This document shows positions 1-6,698 of a stretch of 9,887 bases of DNA, one piece after another. The notes under the pieces were generated by a model. The model did not search any database. It was not told the DNA's origin and saw only the letters and a program-made list of their open reading frames with translations. Position 1 is the first letter of the stretch. The number at the start of each line of letters is the position of its first letter. Source of the DNA: Candidatus Zixiibacteriota bacterium (lineage in GTDB: Bacteria; Blakebacterota; Blakebacteria; Blakebacterales; Blakebacteraceae); contig JAUVWC010000020.1 in assembly GCA_030604325.1 (NCBI GenBank), positions 1 to 9,887 on the forward strand, read 5' to 3'. A program made the translations under genes and the position numbers.

Positions 1-1028
1 GCAAAGCGGAGGACATTCTCGTGGGTCTCCTTGCACAGCAGCCCTTCTTCCTGCAGGGCCTCGCAGTAGGGGCGGGCGGGCTCGTCCAGCTCGAGGCCGA
101 TGAACAGACCCCGGCCGCGCACCTCGACGACATGCGGATTCCGGATCGTGTGGAGCCTGTCGAGGAAGTAGGCGCCGAGCTCGGCGCTCCGCCTCGGCAG
201 GTCTTCGTTCACGATGACATCGAGGGAGGCCAGGGCGACGGCGCAGGCCAGCGGATTGCCTCCGAAGGTGCTGCCGTGGTCGCCGGGGGTGAAGACGTCC
301 ATGACCTCTTGGCGGGATAGGAAGGCCGAGACGGGGTAAAAGCCGCCGGAGAGAGCCTTGCCCACAATCAGGCCGTCCGGTTCGACATTCTCGTACTGAT
401 AGGCGAAGAGAAGGCCGCAGCGTCCCAGGCCCGACTGTATCTCGTCGAACATCAGGAGGATGTTGTTCGCCCGGCATATCTCCCCGGCCCGCTCCAGGTA
501 GCCATCGGGAGGGATGCGGATGCCGGCTTCCCCCTGCACCGGTTCGACCAGGAAGGCGCAGGTGCTGCCGGTTATAGCCGCCTCGAGAGCATCGGCATCA
601 CCGTAGTCGATCATGACGAAGCCGGGCGTGTACGGACCGAAGCCGTCGCGGTACTGCGGCTCGCTGGAGGAGGAGATGGCCGTCTCCACCGCTTCGGCTC
701 CGGAGTTCATCGGCAGCGCCACATCCATGCCGCTCAACTCGTGCAGCCGTTTATAGAGCAGGGGGAGCTGATCGTTGCGAAAGGCCCGACTCGTGAGCGT
801 GACCTTCTTCATCTGCTCCTCGGCGGCCTTCCGTATGTCCGGATGACAGTGACCCTGGTTCACAGCGGAGTAGGCCGCCAGGAAGTCCAGGTACTTCTTG
901 CCCTCGACATCCCAGACCCAGACTCCTTCGGCCCGGGTGATGATAACGTCGAGAGGGTGGTAGTTATGTGCCCCGTATGTCTCTTCGAGGGAAATGTAGT
1001 GTGAAGGCTCCATAGCGGCTCTACTCAC
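1..1028 (-). CDS. rocD: Ornithine aminotransferase (ornithine-oxo-acid transaminase), 3'-partial, with an internal in-frame gap
   Basis: PLP-dependent fold-type I class III aminotransferase. The family moves the delta-amino group of ornithine to 2-oxoglutarate, giving glutamate semialdehyde, in cytoplasmic arginine/ornithine-proline metabolism. The visible 342 residues match RocD/OAT throughout: GAHNYHPL (19-26, with the substrate-site Tyr), AAYSAVNQGHCHP (51-63), LTSRAF (78-83), MNSGAEAVETA (107-117), VEPVQGEAG (161-169), FDEIQSG (194-200, PLP-contacting Asp195), the lysine motif VGKALSGG (Lys224 forms the Schiff base), HGSTFGGNPLA (251-261) and VRGRGLFIG (303-311). The C-terminus lies beyond the window. 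Start: GTG at 1028, with AGAGGAAGGA eight bases upstream; the in-frame ATG at 1013 lacks a spaced Shine-Dalgarno. Oddity: after Ile118 the sequence jumps to SSSSEPQYRDGFGP. It skips about 35 residues that in B. subtilis and human enzymes include the NF(H/W)GRT motif, which holds the aromatic residue stacking on PLP and the Arg binding the substrate carboxylate. The frame is kept. Family identity is very secure; catalytic activity is doubtful. Confidence 0.93.
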   Translation of the reverse strand, partial: MSRAAMEPSHYISLEETYGAHNYHPLDVIITRAEGVWVWDVEGKKYLDFLAAYSAVNQGHCHPDIRKAAEEQMKKVTLTSRAFRNDQLPLLYKRLHELSGMDVALPMNSGAEAVETAISSSSEPQYRDGFGPYTPGFVMIDYGDADALEAAITGSTCAFLVEPVQGEAGIRIPPDGYLERAGEICRANNILLMFDEIQSGLGRCGLLFAYQYENVEPDGLIVGKALSGGFYPVSAFLSRQEVMDVFTPGDHGSTFGGNPLACAVALASLDVIVNEDLPRRSAELGAYFLDRLHTIRNPHVVEVRGRGLFIGLELDEPARPYCEALQEEGLLCKETHENVLRF

Positions 1029-1036
1029 AATGGTGA

Positions 1037-1046
1037 TCCTTCCTCT
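1037..1046 (-). promoter_or_regulatory. Shine-Dalgarno of rocD, decides the GTG start
   Basis: Read on the minus strand this is AGAGGAAGGA, eight bases before GTG at 1028-1026. The only other nearby start, ATG at 1013-1011, would lie more than 20 bases away, so GTG is preferred. Confidence 0.6.
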
Positions 1047-1091
1047 GAGGTGAGAGGCGGAAGACGGCTGTAATAACAGGATAAATAATAA

Positions 1092-1122
1092 TTGAAGGGA
1101 AGGTCTGACTATTCCGTATATT
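1092..1122 (+). promoter_or_regulatory. Candidate promoter for the natA-natB operon
   Basis: TTGAAG at 1092-1097 resembles a -35 box and TATATT at 1117-1122 a -10 box. The 19-base spacer is slightly long. The -10 lies 84 bases before the natA ATG. The element sits in the divergent gap 1029-1206, whose AT-rich stretch (about 1070-1098) presumably also holds the rocD promoter on the other strand. This is pattern matching to sigma-70 only; the organism's own consensus may differ. Confidence 0.3.
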
Positions 1123-1206
1123 CATTGATCTTCGATTTCGGTACTGGGATCTACCACTAGCCATGCGGTAGCGAGCGGCCGTTTACTGGAAAGCGAGCAG
1201 TGTCTG

Positions 1207-2127
1207 ATGATTGAAGTCTCGGTTGAAAATGTCTCCAAGAGCTTCGGCAAGATCGATGCCGTGGATGGGGTGTCGCTCGAAACCCATGGAGGCGAGGTGT
1301 TCGCCCTGCTGGGTCCGAATGGAGCGGGCAAAACTACCCTCATCCGTATGATTATGGACATTATGAAGCCCGACTCGGGGGATATCACCTTTGACGGAAA
1401 GCCGATCAGCTATGAGCTGAAGCACAGAATAGGCTATCTGCCTGAGGAGCGGGGTCTGTACAAGAAGCAGAAGCTGGGGGAGGTGGTGACCTACTTCGGC
1501 CGGCTGCACGGATTGGAAAAGGAAGAGGCCAGACGTCGGGCGCATGAATGGCTCGCACGGGTCGACCTGGAGGACTGGGAAAAGAAAAAGGTGGAGGAAC
1601 TGAGCAAGGGGATGCAGCAGAAGGCACAGATAGCCCTGACCCTTCTCCACGATCCCGACTTAGTAATCCTGGACGAACCGTTCGCCGGACTCGACCCGGT
1701 GAATACCCGCATGGTCAAGGACTTCATTGTCGAAATGAGAGACAGGCGGAAGACGGTGCTCCTTTCCACCCACCAGATGGCCCAGGTGGAAGCCCTCGCC
1801 GACTGGGTGTTCATGATCAGTCACGGACGGCGGGTGCTCTACGGGAGACTGACGGATATCAAGAGGGACTATTCCGACAACGCCGTGATGGTGAATGAAG
1901 AGGTCAATGCGAAGGGCCTGGAGGGGATTACGAGGGTTGACAGGGACGCGGCGCCGGGCAGGCTGCAGAAGGTGTGGCTCAAGGAGGATATGGAGCCCGG
2001 GGAATTCATACGGGCGCTGCTCGACAGAAAGGAGCCGGTCGAGCACTACGAGCTGGCCGAGACACCGCTGGAGGACATCTTCGTGAAGCTCGCACAGGAG
2101 CCCGTGGTGGAGGAGGTGGCCTCATGA
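1207..2127 (+). CDS. natA: ABC transporter ATP-binding protein, NatA-like (ABC-2 exporter family)
   Basis: Cytoplasmic ATPase, 306 residues, that powers the membrane protein encoded next. Motifs in order: Walker A GPNGAGKT (36-43); the Q-loop region GYLPEERGLY (76-85), with Glu where many ABC proteins have Gln, as is usual in this subfamily; ABC signature LSKGMQQK (132-139); Walker B LVILDEP (152-158); D-loop GLDP (161-164); and switch His189 in LLSTHQ. The C-terminal 90 or so residues, ending near TPLEDIFVKLAQ, match the accessory domain (DUF4162) found at the end of NatA-type subunits. All catalytic residues are present. The ATG at 1207 has only a weak purine stretch upstream (GGAAAG at 1188-1193). 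The stop overlaps the natB start (ATGA). NatA/NatB of Bacillus exports Na+; many relatives export other substrates or are unassigned, so the symbol indicates family and not a proven substrate. Confidence 0.9.
   Translation: MIEVSVENVSKSFGKIDAVDGVSLETHGGEVFALLGPNGAGKTTLIRMIMDIMKPDSGDITFDGKPISYELKHRIGYLPEERGLYKKQKLGEVVTYFGRLHGLEKEEARRRAHEWLARVDLEDWEKKKVEELSKGMQQKAQIALTLLHDPDLVILDEPFAGLDPVNTRMVKDFIVEMRDRRKTVLLSTHQMAQVEALADWVFMISHGRRVLYGRLTDIKRDYSDNAVMVNEEVNAKGLEGITRVDRDAAPGRLQKVWLKEDMEPGEFIRALLDRKEPVEHYELAETPLEDIFVKLAQEPVVEEVAS
2111..2116 (+). promoter_or_regulatory. Shine-Dalgarno of natB, inside the end of natA
   Basis: AGGAGG, seven bases before ATG 2124. It supports starting natB at 2124 instead of at the longer in-frame opening at 1974, which lies wholly inside natA. 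Confidence 0.75.
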
Positions 2128-3476
2128 AACGCGCATTTCTGGTGGCGAGGCGTGAACTCTACGTCACGATACGGCGCAAGGCCTATCTGCTCACCATATT
2201 TGGAATGCCCATCCTCTTCGGAGGCATATTCGTGATTATGGGCTACTTCACGGCGAGATCTGTCATGAAGATCAGGCCGAAGGTGATTGCAGTGGTGGAC
2301 AGCAGCGGGGTGGTGGATACCACTATCCTCCGCAACCTTGAGGAAGAGGCGCGGGAGAACAGTGTTCTGGGTGAGGAGGCGATAGAGGCCCTCGAGCAGC
2401 GGCTTACTGACCTGAATCCGAATACCAAGACCCTGGTCAGTGAAATCTTCAGCGGTTTCCGTGGAGCGGTGAGCCTGCTCACAATGACCAACGCCGACAG
2501 CGCCCGGGAGGCCACCCGCAGGGGGGATCTGGATGGCGCGCTCATCGTTTCGGGCGATTATCTCAACACCGGAAGGGTCTGGGGATACAGCCAGTCCCGC
2601 TCATTCATAGAGGATGATGAGAGTCCGGCCGAACGGCTTCTGCGGCAGACGCTGGTATTGAGTCTGCTCAAAGATCAGAATCTCGACCCCGGGATTCAGA
2701 TCCGGATTCTGCGCCCGATGCACCTGAGGGCGTTCGAGGTATCGGAGGTGGGTGAGGAGTTCGAGGAGACGGGTGTAGCGTCCGAGATACGCAAATTCGC
2801 CCTCCCCTACGGATTCTCACTTCTGCTGCTGATGTCGATCATGATGGGTGGCGGTTTCCTACTGCAGGGAGTGGCCGAAGAGAAGGAGAACAGGGTCATC
2901 GAGATCCTGCTCTCGAGCCTTACGCCCGATGACCTGATGACCGGCAAGGTTCTCGGCCTCGGCGCCGCCGGACTTATCCAGATTATTGTGTGGCTGGGAA
3001 TGGCGTTTGCTTTGCTGACCTTCGCCTCACGGAGCTTGATGCCCGGCTTCGAAGTGCCTGTGGATCTGTTCCTCATCTGCCTGGGATATTTCCTGGTGGG
3101 TTATTTGATGATTGCCAGTCTGATGGCCGGTGTGGGCTGTCTGGGAAACACGATGAAGGAGAGCCAGCAGCTCTCTACATGGTTCACCATACCGGTCGTC
3201 GCACCGTTCATCATGATAATGGTGATTCTGGCCGAGCCGAACGGTGTGATCGCCCGCGTATTTTCCTACTTTCCGCTCACCAGTCCGGTGACCATGATGC
3301 TGCGGCTTCCCTCACAACAGGTGCCGTGGTGGGAGGTGCCGCTGACGTTCGTCATCCTCATCGTGTCGGTCTATCTGGCCCTCAGGCTCGGTGGCAAGCT
3401 CTTCCGGCTGGGCTCACTCATGTACGGCAAGAGGCCCACCGTGCCGGAGATCTGGAGGTGGCTGCGGCAGGCCTGA
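2124..3476 (+). CDS. natB: ABC-2 type exporter permease, NatB-like
   Basis: Inner-membrane partner of the preceding ATPase, 450 residues from the ATG at 2124. Layout: a short cytoplasmic start with basic residues (RRELYVTIRRKAY, 9-21); first membrane segment at about 22-42; a large extracytoplasmic domain from about 45 to 225 containing the ATRRGDLDGALIV stretch (130-142) typical of this family; then a cluster of five or six membrane segments (about 227-250, 277-302, 312-336, 353-370 and 403-421, with a shorter hydrophobic region near 376-393). The motif EEKENRVIEILLSS (252-265), just after the second membrane segment, is the hallmark of NatB/ABC-2 permeases. The start overlaps the natA stop by ATGA, implying translational coupling and a two-gene operon. 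No periplasmic adaptor or outer-membrane factor gene is next to it, so the transported substrate cannot be named. Confidence 0.88.
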   Translation: MKRAFLVARRELYVTIRRKAYLLTIFGMPILFGGIFVIMGYFTARSVMKIRPKVIAVVDSSGVVDTTILRNLEEEARENSVLGEEAIEALEQRLTDLNPNTKTLVSEIFSGFRGAVSLLTMTNADSAREATRRGDLDGALIVSGDYLNTGRVWGYSQSRSFIEDDESPAERLLRQTLVLSLLKDQNLDPGIQIRILRPMHLRAFEVSEVGEEFEETGVASEIRKFALPYGFSLLLLMSIMMGGGFLLQGVAEEKENRVIEILLSSLTPDDLMTGKVLGLGAAGLIQIIVWLGMAFALLTFASRSLMPGFEVPVDLFLICLGYFLVGYLMIASLMAGVGCLGNTMKESQQLSTWFTIPVVAPFIMIMVILAEPNGVIARVFSYFPLTSPVTMMLRLPSQQVPWWEVPLTFVILIVSVYLALRLGGKLFRLGSLMYGKRPTVPEIWRWLRQA

Positions 3477-3516
3477 GACCGTAGTTGTTTTCACCTGCCT
3501 ACTGGGGGGATGGGAG

Positions 3517-4074
3517 TTACGGCGTTGAGTAGATGAGATTCACTATCTTGGTGGGGGTGTGCAGTTCCAGGTCAACGGGGGGTACGTGATCGGGCGCCAG
3601 CACGAAGACCGTACCCCGGAGAGAGAGTTCAAATTCTGTCACACCGATCTCCTCCCAGTTCCACTGGTAGCCTTGCGAGTCCCTGGAGGGGAAGTCGATG
3701 TAGACCCTGACGGTCTCGCCCGGTCCCAGGTTGTCATCGCTGGCCGCGAACCTCACTTCTGTTTCGACGAGGACGCTGCGTGAGGGCTTCTTTACCAGTG
3801 ACACGGATATGGCGGCCTTGACTTCATAGGGTACACGCAAGACGTATTGCTCAGCACCACCGCCTGCACCTGTTACGTTCAAGACTTCTACACTGAATTG
3901 CCCCCAGTCATCTCCTCCGGTTTCGGAGGTTTCCCACTCATCTGATGCCACTATGCTGGCCTGCAGCTGAAAGGTGGGCATCTCGTAGGCCGGCAGGTGC
4001 TCCTCGCAGCTGCCGAGCAGAAGTGAAGCGGCAAAGAAAGCCGGCAGCGGCCACAGTTTCATTTGATGGCGCAT
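3517..4074 (-). CDS. Small lipoprotein of unknown function, coupled to the TonB-dependent receptor
   Basis: 185 residues. The N-terminus has a hydrophobic run (7-20) ending in the lipobox LGSC (20-23), so Cys23 should be lipidated after signal peptidase II cleavage. Glu follows the cysteine, with no obvious inner-membrane retention signal, so an outer-membrane location is plausible. The mature part of about 160 residues is acidic, has alternating hydrophobic residues suggestive of beta-sheet, and includes a glycine-rich turn (TGAGGG, 68-73). I do not recognise a family; it is far too small for a SusD-type partner. The ATG at 4074 overlaps the receptor stop (TGATG) and is preceded on the minus strand by GAGGTAAGG (4088-4080), favouring this start over Met5. 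The gene is downstream of the receptor in the same transcription unit and ends 40 bases from convergent natB. An accessory role to the receptor is an inference from position. Confidence 0.82.
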   Translation of the reverse strand: MRHQMKLWPLPAFFAASLLLGSCEEHLPAYEMPTFQLQASIVASDEWETSETGGDDWGQFSVEVLNVTGAGGGAEQYVLRVPYEVKAAISVSLVKKPSRSVLVETEVRFAASDDNLGPGETVRVYIDFPSRDSQGYQWNWEEIGVTEFELSLRGTVFVLAPDHVPPVDLELHTPTKIVNLIYSTP

Positions 4075-6698
4075 CAGAACCTTACCTCAATTCCTATCCG
4101 TGTGCGGCGGCCGATGCGGTAGGCGCCCGGGTCTCTCAGTTCGCCTCCGATGCGCCCGTCGCTGGAAACCCAGACTACGTTCTGGCGGTCGGTCAGATTT
4201 CGCACATCACCAAACACTCGCAGCACAACCTCGCGTCCGCCCATCCTGATCGGCCAGTCCCTGATCAGGCGCGCATCGACCTGGAAGATATCCCTCATGC
4301 GGGCATCATTGGGTATGATGCGGGTTCCTTCGGGGAGAACGCCGGAGGAGGATGGGGCGTAGGTATACGGTCGCGGACTATTGTAGCGGGCGACTATATC
4401 GAACAGGATGCCGTGGTACGAGCCGATCGCCTCCACCGCCAGTGTGTGGCGCTGGTCCCACGACAGGAAGTACATTATCCGGGTGGGCTCGAAACCCCAC
4501 TGGAGGTAATTGAGGCCGGAGAGACCTGTATCGGCGTGTCCCCTGACGATCATATAAGCATAGGATGCTTTGATGCCGATTCCCTCGACCGGACGTTTTT
4601 CGATGGCCAGCTCCAGGCCGGAAGCCCGCGCCAGCGGCAGGTTCACATACTGGGTAAAACCATCCTCCATTGCACGGGAATCAGACGGCAGAAATGTTTT
4701 AGTATCAATAAGATTAAACGATTCCTTAAAGAAATACGTTAAGGAGCCAACCGTCTGTGGATCGAACTCCCGGCGGAAGGAAAATTCGTAGGCTTTGGTG
4801 CGCTGGTACTCCAGATCGGGATTGCCCACCAGTACTCTCAAACCGCGGGTGAGGTCGAGATTGAGCCCGGAATATAGCTGGTCGAACAGGGGGACCTGGA
4901 AGAACTCGCCGTAGTTGAACAGAAAGTATGTATGGGGATCGATGGGAGTAGCCAACCCGATCCTCGGACTGATCCGGGCCTTGCGGCTGGCGGCCACCCA
5001 CTCATCCTCCGGAGCAATCTCCCATTTGAACTCCTCTGCGGTAGTGGGTATCCATTCCATCACCGGGCGCCTGGCGCGGGGATCGAGCCAGTCGTAGCGC
5101 AGACCGAGCTTGAGGACGAAACCCTCGCCCGTCTCGTACATGTGCTGGGCGAACAGGGCGCCCGTGCGGGGTGAATAGTGGTAATCGGAGGAGAAATTGA
5201 GGAGTTCGAGGTCGGGCATGGGCAGACCGTAGAGGGTGGTCTGCGGCTCCACCTTGAGTAGATTGGAAGCGAGACTGTAGAAGGCCAGTTCGAAGCCTAC
5301 TTTCAAGCGGTGGCGGCCGGCCTGGGCGGTTAGGGTTCCCCGACCGGTGGTGATGTCCTGTCGGCCGCGAAGCCACCACATCCGCTCGCCGCTGGTTACA
5401 TACTGGAGGAAGGAGTCGTACTGCCATGGGGGTCTCGCGGCTACTGAATCGCGCGAGGCCTCGTGAACACCCCGCTGGATGGTAAAGCGGGAAAGCTGCA
5501 GGTCGTAGAAAACGTAGGGAGTGAGCATGTGGTTCAGGGTGAGGGCCAGGCGGCCGCTGTCACGCCACTCGGCGGGAAGCCCTTCCAGGTTGCGCCGCCA
5601 GCGCCATTCATAGTTGTGCTGCCACTGGTGGCTCAGCAGGCCCTGTCCCGAAACGCGCAGCGTCGGGCTCAGGTAGAGGTCGGAGCGGGTAAAGATGTTC
5701 CACGAGTGTGTGAATGGCGACCCGAAGGAGGTGCTGTCCTCGAAGTCCTGCCGCCAGCGGGTGTTGTCGGTAATCAGGTCCGCCGCCACCAGGTAGAACG
5801 CCCGGTCGCGGCGGATAGGTCCTTCCAGGAGCGCCTCCAGCTGCGCCCGGCCGGAATGCTCACTGCCGCCGAAGGGAACCCCCGCATCGTCCCGATCGTA
5901 GCGGATCATCCTCTTGGGTGTATTCCCGCCGCGGCGGGTGATAATGTGTACCACTCCCGAAAGAGCGTTGCCGAACTCGGCGTCGAATCCTCCGGTGTGT
6001 ATGTTCAGCTCGGTGATGACCGATTTGGGCAGTCCGATGGCGGCCTCCCCTGTACTCGGATCCTGGATGGGGACGCCGTCCATGACGTAGATGGTCTCGC
6101 CGGCACGGCCCCCCCGGATGTGGCCTCCGTAGACCACGCCGGGCTGTAGTTCCACGATTTCCTGGAAGGTGTCCACCGGCAGGCGATCGATAGCCACCGA
6201 ACCGACGCGGTGGAGGGTGCCGGTAATGTCCTTCTGGATCAACGGGCGCTTGGCGGTGACCACCACCGCCGGCAGTTCCACCAGTGTAGGCTCCATCCTC
6301 ACGTCTACCACCGTGCGCAGAGAGGGGAGCACCGCCACCTTCACCATGCGTACTTCCCGGTATCCCATGTAGCGGAACAGCAGTGTGTGCTCCCCGATGG
6401 GAATATTGCGCAGCAGGTAGAATCCTTCGGAATTGGTGAGGCTGCCGTAGGGCGTGCCTTCCAGAAACACGTTGACCGCGACCAGCACCTCGTCGGTAGC
6501 GTCGTCGCGCACCGTACCTTGAATAATGCCCGTAGACGCCGATTGAGCATGGACCGTCGAAGGGATAAGCGCCGGCGCAGGCAGGGTCAGGGCCAGAAGG
6601 ATCAGCAGGTGACGGCGTAGTGAACCGAATAAGTATTGGGGGGTATAATCCTGTACATGAGTTGAGGACCCATCTATCTTAGCAAGCCATTGAATCAT
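4074..6698 (-). CDS. TonB-dependent outer-membrane receptor with N-terminal carboxypeptidase-regulatory-like domain
   Basis: 874 residues from the ATG at 6698, which has AGGAG six bases upstream on the minus strand (6709-6705). Layout: an unusually long N-terminal stretch (1-29), a hydrophobic signal core (about 31-47) ending VHA|Q (cleavage after 51), a carboxypeptidase-regulatory-like beta domain (about 57-137, with GTVRDDATDE and GFYLLRNIPIGEHTLLFRYMG), a plug domain (about 140-260, with GHIRGGRAGETIYVMDGVP and TGGFDAEFGNALSGVVHIITRRGG), then a beta-barrel to the terminal Phe (GIEVRF). Such receptors import bulky nutrients (siderophores, glycans, peptides, cobalamin) using TonB energy; nothing here identifies the ligand, and I see no clear TonB box. 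It is cotranscribed with the downstream lipoprotein and divergent from bamA, with overlapping start codons. An in-frame extension upstream to 6800 exists but runs antisense through bamA and lacks support. Confidence 0.92.
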   Translation of the reverse strand: MIQWLAKIDGSSTHVQDYTPQYLFGSLRRHLLILLALTLPAPALIPSTVHAQSASTGIIQGTVRDDATDEVLVAVNVFLEGTPYGSLTNSEGFYLLRNIPIGEHTLLFRYMGYREVRMVKVAVLPSLRTVVDVRMEPTLVELPAVVVTAKRPLIQKDITGTLHRVGSVAIDRLPVDTFQEIVELQPGVVYGGHIRGGRAGETIYVMDGVPIQDPSTGEAAIGLPKSVITELNIHTGGFDAEFGNALSGVVHIITRRGGNTPKRMIRYDRDDAGVPFGGSEHSGRAQLEALLEGPIRRDRAFYLVAADLITDNTRWRQDFEDSTSFGSPFTHSWNIFTRSDLYLSPTLRVSGQGLLSHQWQHNYEWRWRRNLEGLPAEWRDSGRLALTLNHMLTPYVFYDLQLSRFTIQRGVHEASRDSVAARPPWQYDSFLQYVTSGERMWWLRGRQDITTGRGTLTAQAGRHRLKVGFELAFYSLASNLLKVEPQTTLYGLPMPDLELLNFSSDYHYSPRTGALFAQHMYETGEGFVLKLGLRYDWLDPRARRPVMEWIPTTAEEFKWEIAPEDEWVAASRKARISPRIGLATPIDPHTYFLFNYGEFFQVPLFDQLYSGLNLDLTRGLRVLVGNPDLEYQRTKAYEFSFRREFDPQTVGSLTYFFKESFNLIDTKTFLPSDSRAMEDGFTQYVNLPLARASGLELAIEKRPVEGIGIKASYAYMIVRGHADTGLSGLNYLQWGFEPTRIMYFLSWDQRHTLAVEAIGSYHGILFDIVARYNSPRPYTYAPSSSGVLPEGTRIIPNDARMRDIFQVDARLIRDWPIRMGGREVVLRVFGDVRNLTDRQNVVWVSSDGRIGGELRDPGAYRIGRRTRIGIEVRF
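6644..6649 (+). promoter_or_regulatory. Candidate -10 box for bamA, inside the receptor gene
   Basis: A perfect TATAAT ends 47 bases before the bamA ATG, within the receptor's signal-peptide codons on the other strand. The sequence 17 bases upstream (TGAACC, 6621-6626) is a poor -35. A start of transcription near 6656 would leave a leader of about 40 bases with no obvious Shine-Dalgarno. Confidence 0.4.

Noticed and set aside
1432..1461. Glutamate in place of the Q-loop glutamine in the NatA-like ATPase (YLPEERGLY)
   Set aside because: This is the usual form in NatA-type ABC-2 ATPases, not a defect.
1974..2123. A 50-codon N-terminal extension of natB
   Set aside because: It lies wholly within natA in another frame. 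The ATG at 2124 has an ideal AGGAGG site and the usual NatB beginning, with basic residues before the first membrane segment.
3477..3516. Possible bidirectional terminator between convergent natB and the lipoprotein gene
   Set aside because: No stem with a T-run is visible on either strand; only a short G-run and weak partial complements.
3945..6149. Open frames on the plus strand opposite the receptor (e.g. 3945-4742 and 5463-6149)
   Set aside because: They are antisense to a well-supported receptor gene and show no motifs, no good ribosome-binding sites and no coherent hydrophobicity pattern.
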